64,000 nucleotides of DNA from Dysidea avara (GCF_963678975.1 NC_089275.1:11811682-11875681), one strand, 5' to 3'; shown: positions 39,001 through 49,689, numbered from the stretch's first letter. The notes: generated by a model not told the origin, from the letters alone. Numbers and translations are program-made.

Positions 39001-42000
39001 GGTCAGGAGATCAACAGTTCTCAACCGTCGGTATTATAATAGACCACACCACAGTGTTATGTACTACAGCAGACACCACTGGAGCTGAACTAGTATCACA
39101 GTACCAGTTGCAGGTCAGTGTACAAGATGGACCACCCACACCAGTCACAATTAATGCTATATTCTACAATGATGACTATTCTAATATCCTCATAACTGAA
39201 ATGGTTCCTGTGTGGAATGTTCTTGGCAGTAGTACAATGGTGTCATTTCTTGGTCATAATTACACTGATACTGGCTTTGTCTCATGCATTGCTTATGGCC
39301 TTCAAAGATGTCAGAGCAGTAGTGCTGACTCACAAGAGGTTTACCCAGCTGTATTCATTTCCAGTACAAGAGTGGATTGTGAAATACCTCCAGTTGATAC
39401 TCCTTGTCAAGCAAGTATAAGGCTAACTCTTGATGGACAGCCATCAGGGCAAGCAATTCGTTTTACTAATGGTGTCGATTTTGTGTTCACATTTTTTGTG
39501 CCTGCTCCAATAGTTTCTGAGGCATACTTTTCAGATGACATGACAACAGTTTATCTTGATTTTGATCAGAGAATAGAACTGATTGACATGACCTTGTCTT
39601 GTGAAAATATATTTACCCCTGCCACACTAAGCTTGCTAGGTACTGATCCTGCTTGCCTTTGGTCATCAAGTAGTTTTGATCAAGTCACTATTATTGTACC
39701 ATCAGATGCACAACTCACAAGTTTTACTCCTGTTGGATTCAAGGACAATGTTATTCGAGCATCTGGGAAATTATATGCACGAAACATTACTAACTACTCT
39801 ATATTTGTAGGTGGAGGGACTAAGCCAGTGGCTATTATTGAAGGTCCAGATAATATACCAATGTGTGGTAGTGTGACATTTACAGGCAGACAATCACTAC
39901 ATGCTGGTTATGGAGATCTCCAGTACTCATGGTCTATATCAGTTCTTGATAGTGCCACTAGTGGATTTGATCAAATACAGAACTATCTTAATGGACTAAC
40001 TCCACAGAATGATGCTATTAGTTTAGACACGGCTTACTTTATACAAAATGTGGAGTATTTCATTCAGTTGACTGTTACTAATTCAATAGGGCTGGTCAGT
40101 GACACTGTTAGAGTACGTCTTACCAAACAAGAAGTGGCTGTCCCTCAAATTCAACTAGTTGGCAGTAAAATGAAGATGTTGTCATGTGGAGATTCAGCCT
40201 TCCTTCAGGTTGAAGTGAGTGACCTTTCTTGTGGAGGTGTTTCTGGAGCTGTTAGCTATGAATGGAGTTTGTATGTGGTAGAAAAGTCAAAAAGAATGGC
40301 ACCAGTCTTGCAGGACACTTCCTCTCTAAAAACAAGCTCACCATTGTTCTATGTACCAGCAAATCTATTGAACTGCAATTACACTTATATTGCTGTTGTT
40401 ACAGCAACCATAGGATTAGCCAGTAGTTCTAATAACTTTACATTGACTGTTTCACCAGTTAGACTTACAGCTCATATTTTTGGTGGAAATAGGACAGTAG
40501 CTCGTCATAGAGACCTGATACTAGATGCTACTCAATCTATCATTGTTCCTAACTTGGGGCCTGTAAGCTACTCTTGGAGTTGTATTAATACTAATACTAA
40601 TGGACCTTGCTATGTAAGTGGCACTGGTAATGAAAGTGTCATTGATTTTAGCAATGCATCAGATATTGTTAGCATCCCAGCCAGTTTATTTACAGCAGGT
40701 ATTACATATGCTATCCAGCTGACCATGATGCAAGGGAATAGTGTGTCTAGAGAAACAGTTCAGATAAGATTTGTGGGTAGTACTCCTCCAATAGTGGAAA
40801 TTGTTGTACCAGTTAATGATATATTTCCTGTGACAGAGAGAATCATACTGGAAGGATTAGTTTTCTCCATTCCACCTACTAGAAGAGTGACTTGGCAGTG
40901 TATTGAACTGCCTGGACAGGTCTGTGTTAGTGTAACAAATACTTCTATTGCTCAACTACAAGTTACATATAACAGCTTTAGTCTAACACAGACTAGTGAT
41001 GATACTGATTTGACCCAACAGTACATTGAACCTAACCAAACAAGTAGAGTCAAACTTGTTCTCAATCCTAATGTATTGATTGCCGGGTTCAGTTACACCT
41101 TCCGTTTGTTAGCTACCAACAGTTTAGGTCAGGGATATTCTCAGATCACAATAACACCAACCTCTCCACCCACTACTGGTTATGTCAACATACAGCCAAC
41201 AACTGGTAATACCCTAACCACTGAGTTTACTATCACATGCTCTGCATCATCAACAACAGAAGAAGCACTACCATTAGAATATCAGTATGGTATAGTTACG
41301 CAGACAGGAAATAGTGGCAGTCTTACTGAAAGTGACATACAGTGGTTGACTGGAAGACTAAGAACTGAGCAGCACAAGACACTACTACCAACCAGTAACA
41401 TGGGAGATAGCACTACTATTGTAGTCAGGGTGTCCAATAGATATGGTGCATCTACTGATTTGTTTGGAACAGTCCATGTGTCTGCTTTGTCAGTTAGTTA
41501 TCCCTCAGTGCTCACAAGTATAACTAACAATGAGCAAAGAGATAAGAGTTGGACCACAGCATTGTCTAGTATAACTGTTCTGTTATTAGAATTAAGCCAA
41601 TCCAGTAATTCCTTTATAACAGTAAGAAGAAGCACTCTATCAGCTATTTTGACCGTTTTTGAGTCCTCCTTAATACCCACAAAGTCTCATCAAATTCATT
41701 TCACAACTCTACTATCTTACCTTACTGGTGATCGTAACGTGATAGTCAATGATATTGATAGAGTATCAGCTGCTATGAATTTAGTTGTCAGTAATGTGGT
41801 CACTTATGATGCTGCTGAAGATCAGGGGACTATGATTGCTATCAGTAGCAACAATGAGCCAGTCTCACTAGTTTCAGCATCCAGTCCAGTAGTACAAAAC
41901 TACAATATGCTAACTGAACATGAAGCTGATTTGATATTCACTGTTTGGAGTGACCTGATAATTGGGGGGTCAACCTCTGGTATGCAATACAGAAATACCA

Positions 42001-44823
42001 TCGATAGACTTGGTCTTAATGTTTGCCAGTCTAAAGTTCAAGGAGAAGATCCTTCTGTATTTCAGTCATCTGAAGTACTGTTCCAAGTCTCTAAATCTCT
42101 ACCCTTTGGAAGGATATCGTTAACAGGAGGAGCCAGTTTAGTGGTCAACTCCACGCTATTAGAGTATTACATTAACACTCAATGCACTAGGACAACAGGA
42201 TGTGAAGATATTTGCACAATGGTAGTGGCCAGTGATGATGATGTACTAGCAATAGACAGTAGCAGTGTACCTAACAGGAAAGTACTACAATTAAACACTG
42301 TATCAATTGGTGTGATTAATAGGAATATAGCGTATGTTGATACAGCAGAAATTCAACCATACTCACAAGTGATATCATTCTCCTTGTTGGACCCAGTTAG
42401 AGCACAATCTTTTGAAATATCAGATCTCCAGATGCCGTATGCTGTACAGATTCCACTTCAAGACAACACCACAGAAAATGGGACGCAACTACTGTGTTTG
42501 TATAGACAGCCAGGAGAGGACAGGTGGCAGTTAGATTCGCTAACACCACCACACACATTTGTAGTTGATTATACACTGCATGCAGTTTGTGAGTACAATC
42601 ATTTGACAGATTTCATTATTGGTCTGCTACCAGCACCTGTCACTCCTACCCCTACTCCGACCCCAACACCTGTTATTACCTCTACATCTACTACAACATC
42701 ATCCACAACAACTACTGTTGTAGTGGTCACCACTTCAACTGCTGGAGGTGGAGGAGGTGGAGGAGGCGGGGCTGGAGCTGCTGCAGCTGCTGTTGTAGTA
42801 GTTCTCCTAGTAGTAGTCGTAGTAGTAGTTGTAATCATTGTGGCAGTTCTATGGAGAAATAAGAGAAAAAAGCGTAGGGTGGATGTTACTAAAGATGTTG
42901 GACTAGAGTTACAAGAAGACATACAAACAGTGAAAACAGCATTGCTGACACCAGAAGAAGCTAAAGTGTTAATGCAGATTATAAAGATAGCTGAAGGTGG
43001 TCAGAAAGAACGTGAACTCTTTGGCAGTCTTAATGTCTTACCATCAATGAGATTGCGTGAGTTACGCAATCAACTCTTCGATAACTTTGATACTCTTAAA
43101 AACAAACCATTTTACTTCTTGACTAAACAATTATGCGACATAGAGCCAGCAGCTGAGCAGATGCAATTTGTAAATCTGGTGTATGACAAAACAATATTTA
43201 TCAGAGAGGCAGAAGCAAACACTGAACGTAGCAGACGTCATTTCTGCATATGTGGTTTAGCAGCTCAGTTTGAATGTTCTCAATGTATGGCACAGGGTTA
43301 TTGCAGTCCAGAATGTCAGTACAAACACTGGACAGAGGAACATGGCAGAGATTGCAGGCGTTTAGCAGAGAGAAAGAGAAGAACAAACATCCTTTCAAGA
43401 AGACAAACACCTACCTCACCTCTTACTGACTTACCACCTGTACAACCAGGATCACTAGTACAACAAGGAAAGAAATTCTCTTTAACATCCATGGATAATG
43501 CTGATCTTCCAGTTAGTCCTCCTCCAAAAGATTTTAGAAGTCTTCTAATGGCTAAAAGAGCTAGCACTAAGTCATTTGGTTCTGTTCACACTTCTTTAGG
43601 AGATATAGCATCTCGAGGTCCTAAAAATGAAGCTAACACACTGTCTGGTATTGGTGTTGAAAGACAACAGACTACAAATGTGTTCTCCACTGCAAAACCC
43701 TCCCCAGGTCAACCAGTTGCTGTGTTTAATAAAACATCTACCACCAAACTTGTAAACCCTCAACTGATGTTATCATCCAAACCACTGTCTCCACAATCTT
43801 CACAGCAGAGCTTAACAAGAGGTCTAAGTAATACATCAATTCCAGCAACACAAGCTACTCCACAGGTTACACCGCAAGCCCCTCAAATTACATCACTACC
43901 AAGAACAGCACCACAATTCACTTCACCTGCACGAATGGCTAGTATCCTTAGTGCTGACAGCTTGTCACAAAGTCAGCCAGCAGCCATGTTGAAACAACAA
44001 CCAACTTTAGATTACTCAATGACTTCAGAGCAATTGGGCAATTCATTCACCAGTCAAAACCTACCACCAACCCCACAGACGTCTGATGGAGGTCAATTCT
44101 TCTCAAGAAAGACAATTCCACACCAAGCTACTCCTCGTAAGCTTGTTAGCACTTTGTCAGTGCAAAGTGTTGACTTGGATGCTAGTGGTCACCTCCACAA
44201 GAGTGTACGGGATCAACCACTATTAGAATCTGATGAAGATGATTATGAAGAAACATCATCTAGTAGTGAGTCCCTGGATGATGAAAATATTAGCAGCAGC
44301 AGGCCAATAAGTAGAAAACCACCTTCACTAACTAGACGATCAACAGCTATGACATCTAGACTAGAAAAACGAGAAACATCATCAGAGTCAAGCTCCAGAG
44401 AATCAGAAAGTGAAACAGAATCAAGTAGTGAAAATGAAGATGATGACGATCAAACCAAATTGGTGGGACAGAAATCAGGCAAGCGATCACAAGCATCAAA
44501 ATCATCAGCATCAAAAACAAAAACTGAACAGAGAATAACAGAAAGTGCATCCCCTTCACAGCCTGCTACAATCACCAAGGAGTTGTCAGAAGAAGATGAG
44601 TTGAAAGACGACAAGGGACTACAGGATGACAAGGTATGCATACACCATAAGCCAACACTCAGTAATGTAAATATTGTGTAATACACACAATTATACACAC
44701 AGGCTGCACATTACATAAAGTATATACTGTATTGTATGAAACTGTGAAGTGTACTGTATTAAACAAGTTATTTCCTTTTATTTGTAGGAGTTGACTTCTG
44801 ATGAAGACACTTCCAGAGTGTAG
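22058..44823 (+). CDS. Giant cadherin-IPT-REJ-GAIN single-pass receptor with intracellular MYND finger
   Basis: Six exons: 22058-24018, 24643-37173, 37242-37363, 37443-38358, 38417-44633, 44788-44823. All borders are GT..AG, all phases agree, and the total is 21,783 nt (7,260 aa plus stop). The signal peptide is MASLRLCCLVAALVTISNA; translation may start at M1 or M12. About 39 cadherin repeats span about residues 35-4170, marked by DxNDNxP and LDRE motifs. Then come a Cys-rich segment (4175-4363), three W/LWDG beta modules (4373-5000), CGVCxG-type Cys repeats (5050-5310), one or two IPT/TIG domains (5308-5530), a REJ-like region (5640-6340), GAIN/GPS-like (6418-6581, HLT at 6572-6574), a transmembrane helix (6631-6656), a MYND finger (6787-6823) and a Ser/Glu-rich tail. 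Calcium-dependent adhesion at the cell surface is inferred. No catenin-binding tail is seen. I do not know a named orthologue. Confidence 0.85.
24019..24642 (+). other. Cadherin intron 1
   Basis: A 624-bp AT-rich intron with GTATGT donor and acacag acceptor. No repeat or gene seen inside. It interrupts repeat 6. Confidence 0.75.
24643..37173 (+). CDS. 12.5-kb exon: cadherin repeats 6-39, Cys-rich region, two beta modules
   Basis: One uninterrupted coding exon of 12,531 bp after the acacag acceptor at 24642, ending AAG before GTAAAT. It holds the rest of repeat 6 through repeat 39, then a Cys-rich stretch from about 35205 (CEGDLC, CPNGFVL, CCGSSGYFCD). Two modules follow with the pattern W-Q-Y/V-S ... 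LRFVP ... I-R-x-W-D-G (about 35800-36230 and 36600-36890). Repeats near 27550 and 33320 have lost the DxND motif but keep flanking strands. Confidence 0.85.
37242..38358 (+). CDS. Exons 3-4: third beta module and first CGVC-type repeats
   Basis: Exon 37242-37363 (122 nt) and exon 37443-38358 (916 nt) join in frame. Exon 4 has a third WQY ... RIRFVPRP ... KIWD module. It then has cysteine repeats of the form CCVCGGSGGTCTGCDG and CDICQGNDQSCLGCD, like Cys-rich repeats of other adhesion proteins. It ends QER before GTAAAA. Confidence 0.8.
38417..44633 (+). CDS. Exon 5: Cys repeats, IPT, REJ, GAIN/GPS, membrane helix, MYND, tail
   Basis: Begins with further CGVCxG repeats. An IPT/TIG domain (about 38810-39165) has SITPNRGPSTGGTQLTVRG, possibly followed by a second divergent one. 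A REJ-like region starts near 39810 (PVAIIEGPDNIPMCGSVTF) and runs to about 41900. A GAIN-like segment ends in CEYNHLTDF (42588-42614). A Thr/Pro stalk, a Gly run, an Ala/Val membrane helix (42778-42850) and the basic stop RNKRKKRR follow. The MYND finger is at 43245-43355. The rest is Ser/Pro/Gln-rich, ending with an acidic Ser/Glu tract. Confidence 0.85.
42600..42608 (+). other. GPS-like HLT tripeptide
   Basis: Encodes H-L-T (residues 6572-6574) in C-E-Y-N-H-L-T-D-F. In GAIN proteins cleavage occurs between L and T. The canonical C-x-C-N-H-L-T has lost its second cysteine (Y here), and only two of the usual four GPS cysteines remain. Cleavage is therefore possible but not assured. Confidence 0.6.
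43245..43355 (+). other. MYND zinc finger in cytoplasmic tail
   Basis: Residues 6787-6823 show CIC, CSQC, YCSPECQ, HW, H and a final C, the MYND zinc-binding order. The first pair is C-x-C rather than C-x2-C. MYND fingers usually bind proline-rich peptides in partner proteins. A preceding segment of about 100 residues (TPEEAKVLMQ to IREAE) is probably folded, but I do not recognise it. Confidence 0.8.
44788..44823 (+). CDS. Last cadherin exon, 11 codons
   Basis: After a tttatttgtag acceptor the exon reads ELTSDEDTSRV then TAG. If intron 5 is retained, exon 5 would instead end about 15 codons past the donor (stop near 44680), giving an alternative C-terminus. Confidence 0.7.
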   Translation, partial: ELTSDEDTSRV

Positions 44824-45190
44824 ACAATGATATTATTGTATTGTATTGTATAATATATGCAGTGATCTTACAAGGGCACACAAAACTGTAAACTATCAGT
44901 TTTCCCAGTCACAGGTATACATGGATACTGCATAACAAATACATGTAAAATGCATAGTCACTTTTATAATATAACACATATAATTTATATCTGTCTTCAT
45001 ATAATTATCAATTGTATAATATACATCCACGTGGCTTATATAAGAGAACAATTCTTAGGTGTAGGGCCAGTGGTCAATTAAAGGAGGTCACAGAAGGTTC
45101 ACATGTCAAAGGTACATAGTATGTGCTAAAAATGTATTATTGATGTTCAATAACTTAAAGTATACAATCATATCCTAGTACAGTATGATA

Positions 45191-45196
45191 AATAAA
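45191..45196 (+). terminator. Candidate polyadenylation signal of the cadherin gene
   Basis: AATAAA about 370 bp after the stop codon. It is the first exact hexamer I noticed downstream. Not proven. Confidence 0.4.
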
Positions 45197-45418
45197 AAGT
45201 GAACACTACAAGCTATATACAGCAACAAAATGCAGCTTTAATGAAAGCCAATTAATCGGTGATGGTGGGTTGTATACATCTATACACAAACTCCAGTTTC
45301 CACCATTAGCTAGTTGGTGTGTGATCTAGCAATTGTTTTTTGAGACAGACGTGGTGAGTGTATCTCCAGTTTCTTCAAGACAAGAGCTGATAATATATTA
45401 TTATGTGCTATCACAGCA

Positions 45419-45693
45419 AAACTCATGTATGGATACTAAATAATACTGACTGATACTAACTCTATTTTATTCAGTATTGGTCCATCTTGGGACCATCTTG
45501 GGACCATTATTCAAATTCTGTCAAAATTTGTACACTAATAGTCTACTACTATGACTAGTAATCTAGTTTTGCCTCTTTCTAAGCTTTACTTGAAAAAAAT
45601 TGTTCCAAGACAGAGTGATATTGAGTAAAATTCAATAAATACGGAGTTAGTATCAGTCAGTATTTTTTAGTATCAATACATGAGTTTTGCTGT
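45419..45693. mobile_element. TIR element (AGCAAAACTCATG family)
   Basis: The left arm AGCAAAACTCATGTATGGAT with ACTGACTGATACTAACTC pairs with the right arm GAGTTAGTATCAGTCAGT with ATCAATACATGAGTTTTGCT. About 275 bp, non-coding. Confidence 0.65.
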
Positions 45694-45804
45694 GTATGCT
45701 GTACATTGATTTGCTCAAGGAATGAACTATTTTGAACACACATAAGAGTAATAATGATAATTGTTACTTTGTTAGACATCAATTTTGACACTAACTTATA
45801 GCTA

Positions 45805-45890
45805 GCCACACCCCTATAAACTTGTTTACTGACCATAACCATTTAGGGCACTTATCACCAGGGTGATAAATTCTTTGTGGTACAACATAG
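45805..45890. repeat. Dispersed 80-bp repeat, three copies
   Basis: This copy shares CCACACCCCTA, CTTGTTTAC and GATAAATTCTTTGTGGTA blocks with segments at about 60733-60800 and 62303-62370. Likely a fragment of an unclassified element. Confidence 0.5.
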
Positions 45891-46149
45891 AATAATAAAA
45901 AAATGACATGTAACAATTAGCTATAGATAGTGAGTAACTCAGTAAGTGATCGATTTTGACAAAGCACTATATAAATAGTTCAGTGCAGTAGTTAAATCAG
46001 TTTTTACTTTACTCCATTTTGCTGCTAGTGACAGCTAGTCTGAGTGTTCAATCTGCATATTATTATTGTTTCTATTACGCACTTCAAAATGTTTCGCCTG
46101 TTACTGGACTTGAGTCACGCAATTGTGGTTTAAAATGAAAACTACCATT

Positions 46150-46350
46150 AATGAGGTATAGCCTTCAAAACACTGGGTGCAAATCAATGGTGGCAGCCAG
46201 CCAAGAGTGGTTACAATGATTCCAATGGCCATTAATAAAACTTATTAAGATTAATATTGTTAACACTGATTGCAGCAATTCTTGTAGCCTTGTTTTCACA
46301 ACTTTCAGCTAGGCCATGCTTTTTTACAGCTTACAATCGGCTGCTGTTTT
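46150..46350. mobile_element. Foldback MITE, copy 4 (degraded)
   Basis: Left arm GGTGGCAGCCAGCCAAGAGT and right arm GCAGCAATTCTTGTAGCC, ending TTTTTTACAGCTTACAATCG. More diverged than the other copies. Confidence 0.45.
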
Positions 46351-47350
46351 GCATGATCCTATTATGCCCAAACATAATTGGCTGAGTTAGCCCATTATAC
46401 TTGTAATTGTTGTTAAATATTAATTAAGTGGACAATCACTACAGCAAAAATCCTAAACTATCTGAAATCAACCTTTCAGTTAACTGAGTTGGTAACTACA
46501 TAATTACATTGTTTATTAGAATATTAGCTATGAAAGTGTTCAATACTTTAAGGTGATGCTATATATACGAGAAGCAACTCAGAGTTATTGTTTTTGTATA
46601 GTGATCTGAACAGTAGGCAGTATTTAGAGGATCGAAATGTAGTATCAAAGTACATACAGTACCTATTACGTAGGACACACTGATATTCTTCTATGTATAT
46701 TCTTCAAAATAATTGATGTCATATGTTGCTATTGTCACTATATTGTCAGGTGTGGGATCAGATTTGCATACTTCAGCATATTTCTTCTACTATTCTTTAA
46801 AAATCTTACAAAAAAATTTTATCTAAGGATATTTTATTTCTCGAATTTATGCATATTACACTGAGTTCTATTATGGCACTAATACTGCAGCTCTTACATG
46901 TATTGAACTGTAGTAATTTACAGTGAATATACTCAAATATACATTTAAATTTCTATAATATATTTTATGTTTTAATAGTAGACATTATCCTTCACAGTAG
47001 TTTCTTACAAAACCTTCTATTGCTGTGTAGTTCTGCAAAAATAATTATTTTGTCTGAGAAATTCTTGTATAATGTTTCCATACTATTTTGGAACAAAAAA
47101 ATAAGCAAATTACAGTATACAGTATTTGGATTCTTCCACCTGCGTGCTGTAATCCAAAAACAATAATTATGTTCACAATGCAACACAGCTACTTTTAGTT
47201 ATCAGTGTACACAGATAACTGAAATAAGCACGTGTACAGTATTACAGACTACATGTGAAGCTGTGTCAATCCAGATAGCTATATATAATAGGAAGAAGAA
47301 TGTTAATTTTAAATGGTGAAATAACATATCAAAATGAGTCTATATGTTTA
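46351..47350. other. No gene seen
   Basis: AT-rich sequence between the cadherin and the ARF pseudogene. Nothing supported. Confidence 0.4.
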
Positions 47351-47496
47351 TTAGTCTGCTTCAGTATTTGTAGCCAGCCAAGTAAGTCCTTCATATAATC
47401 CATCACCTGAAGTGGCACAAGGTGGCTGTACATACCACTTGCGATCTCTGAGTTTTGTAAGGCCTAATTTCTCTAGCATTTCAACTGGTTTCATTG
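47351..47496 (-). pseudogene. ARF pseudogene last exon, intact reading
   Basis: After a cttaaacag acceptor it encodes the conserved ARF C-terminus ([15 protein letters not shown]) and ends EAD then TAA. An AATAAA overlaps the stop codon on the minus strand. This exon alone has no lesion. Confidence 0.85.
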
Positions 47497-47560
47497 CTGT
47501 TTAAGTAAAGTATTAGACATTAGGAAGATAATTACGTATAAACTTGGCATTACATAATAT

Positions 47561-48018
47561 CAGTGGCGGATCTAGGAATTTTCAGAGGGGGTTTCAGGTT
47601 CAGGAAGTTTTCAATAACTGTGATCCCACTTAGCTATAGTCCAGCTGGGATTGTTAACTCAGTCTTATAGCTCAGTGGCCTATATCTACATAGATCTATA
47701 GTGTATCATAAAAATCACTCCAAAACATTGTTTCATAGTTGATTCAGTCCTTCACAGAAAGTTTTAAAGCAAAACAGCACTAAAACGATAATTGTTTTTA
47801 GAGGTGCTTAAATGCTTTAACTTCATAATGCCATATTTAGCAATTTCAAAGGTAAAAGTATGACATTTGGCCAGTAGAAAAGGTCCTAATGTGATACACT
47901 ATGCATAACTGTTGATGATTTTATCACTCACACGAATCATAAATTAATTAGGGGCACGCGCACTTTTTCAGAGGGGGTTTCAGCTGAAACCATTGCAACC
48001 CCCCTGTATCAGCCACTG
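47561..48018. mobile_element. hAT-like MITE in ARF pseudogene intron
   Basis: Inverted ends CAGTGGCGGATC and TATCAGCCACTG. AGAGGGGGTTTCAG blocks occur near both ends. A partial AATAT direct repeat flanks it; no clean 8-bp duplication. 458 bp, non-coding. Confidence 0.55.
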
Positions 48019-48279
48019 AATATCATACATGCATAACTACATGTGTGGTACAGTGTAGTAGCACACTACACTACAGGGGCATACCCAGGCAAGTTTCCAG
48101 AGGTTTCAGGAAACTCCTTGGATTTACATACTATTTGGAACATAAGAAATTGAAACTTTAGGTCTGGAATCTTTCATGGAACAGGACACACTTTAAACTT
48201 TTATCTTAGTTAAATAATAGAGTTTCTCACATGATAGCACACTTGTAACATTGTCCTGAATTGTGGTTTTGGTGAACAT

Positions 48280-48335
48280 ATACTCTAATAAAGCAGTTAG
48301 GCAACATAAACTACTCTAATATAACAGTCACTTAG
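48280..48335. repeat. CTCTAATAGAG motif pair (degenerate)
   Basis: Two diverged copies (ACTCTAATAAAGCAGTTA and ACTCTAATATAACAGTCAC) about 25 bp apart, in the ARF pseudogene intron. Confidence 0.5.
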
Positions 48336-48359
48336 CCATAGTGGAAATTCTATTTTGAA

Positions 48360-48462
48360 ATTCCTCTGTACTACACACATGCACAGTGCACTGTGCACAC
48401 ATATGCATACACACACTCTACACTACACTACACACACACTACACACGCACGCACGCACACTC
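48360..48462. repeat. (CA)n-type simple repeat
   Basis: CACA/CACTACA-rich microsatellite just downstream of the ARF exon at 48478-48529. Confidence 0.8.
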
Positions 48463-48529
48463 CATCACAAAGCTCACCATCTGGTAAGTCCTGTTTGTTA
48501 GCAAAAATTAATATGATAGCATCCAGGGG

Positions 48530-48904
48530 CAGAGGAAGTAGTTGATATGAGGGGGGGCTGGGCTGACCCAGACTTATGGAAGTGAGGTACTACATTGTCT
48601 CTGGTTTGGTAAGGTGAGACCAAAAAAAAAAAAAAGGTCACAACCAGCTGACAATAGCTGCCCACCTCACCAACTACGCATTTATAGCTGATAAACTACA
48701 TAAAAATCCTTGCATAGCTCGCTACACACTGCTCTAATACTGTGACTGCTTTATTAGAGTGACTGCTCTATTAGAGTATCTCGATCTTTATCGCGGTTTT
48801 CAGCCACACTCCAAGAAGGATAATTTCGGCGTGATACCATTCAGCAGACCGAGGGAGGGCTTCAGCCCCCTAGCCCCCCCCCCCCCCCCCCTCCCCTTTC
48901 CGCC
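48530..48904. mobile_element. Non-autonomous element inserted in the ARF exon
   Basis: Inserted within a codon run of the ARF exon and flanked by the 13-bp duplication TATGATAGCATCC (about 48517-48529 and 48905-48918). Ends AGGGGCAGAGGAAG and CTTTCCGCCGCC are weakly inverted. Inside are an A-run, a C-run and a CTCTAATAGAG pair (48735-48790). Removing one duplicate restores the exon's reading (KDAIILIFANK). Class uncertain. Confidence 0.7.
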
Positions 48905-49111
48905 GCCTATGATAGCATCCTTCATTTTTCTATCATTCACTATCCTGTGGAGCTCCTATCTTGCCTCTTCTATTTGATCTTGATTAGCACAGTCTACCAC
49001 AAAGACCAACCCCTCATCATGACCAGTGTAGTAGTGCCGCCATAGTGATCAAATCTTATCTTGTCCACCTACGTATATCCTGTAAGGAAAACAAACAACA
49101 CGCTCTGCGCT

Positions 49112-49448
49112 CAGGGCCGCCCACAGGGGGGGGCAACTGGGGCATTTTGCCCCAGGCCCCAGCCTGAAAGGGGCCCCATGAAGGGCCCCCTGAATACCTG
49201 TTTAAAAGATTGATATACTCTAATAGAGCAGTCAGATCTAAATACTCTAATAGAGCAGTCACAGTATTCTTCAGAGGAGCAGTGTAGCAAGCTTATAGAT
49301 AAGGAGATATGGTTGGTGATGGGTAGTTATTGTCATTGCCAGCAGGCTGTGACCTTTTTTTTTTTTTTGGTCTTCACCTTACAACTTGGGTCAAGGGCCC
49401 CACTTTAACTCTTTGCCCTGGGCCCCTTAATTTCTCTGGGCGGCCCTG
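49112..49448. mobile_element. hAT-like MITE with perfect 8-bp target duplication
   Basis: Inverted ends CAGGGCCGCCCA and TGGGCGGCCCTG. The target duplication TCTGCGCT is exact (49104-49111 and 49449-49456). This is diagnostic of hAT superfamily transposition. It contains two CTCTAATAGAG motifs (49212-49262). It lies in the ARF pseudogene intron, 25 bp from an exon. Confidence 0.85.
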
Positions 49449-49509
49449 TCTGCGCTACAAGCAAAATTTTAGGCGGACAAGATCATTAAACTTAAGTTGT
49501 TGTTGTTGT

Positions 49510-49575
49510 TATTATCTACTTTACCAGTTAGGCACTGGAGGGTGTACACAGAAGGCAGAGCCTGTTCGAGGTGTT
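49510..49575. repeat. Dispersed repeat, inverted relative at 58190-58255
   Basis: A segment with AGGCACTGGAGGGTGTACAC and CAGAGCCTGTTCGAGGTGTT is nearly the reverse complement of 58190-58255. Possibly part of a SINE. Confidence 0.65.
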
Positions 49576-49689
49576 TACCCATAGCCTAGGAGCCTAGTGT
49601 CTACACATTTTGTTCAATCGGCTGCACAACAGTATTTCGTACTGCATGCATAAGTTAGGCATGTAGCAAATGTTAAAAAGAGTATAGCT

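Noticed and set aside
42599..42922. Minus-strand frame of 107 codons with poly-Pro/Ala
   Set aside because: It is the antisense of the cadherin Gly/Val low-complexity stretch and has no independent support.
22058..44823. Classical cadherin or FAT orthologue
   Set aside because: No LamG or EGF repeats and no catenin-binding tail seen; the membrane-proximal region is IPT/REJ/GAIN instead.
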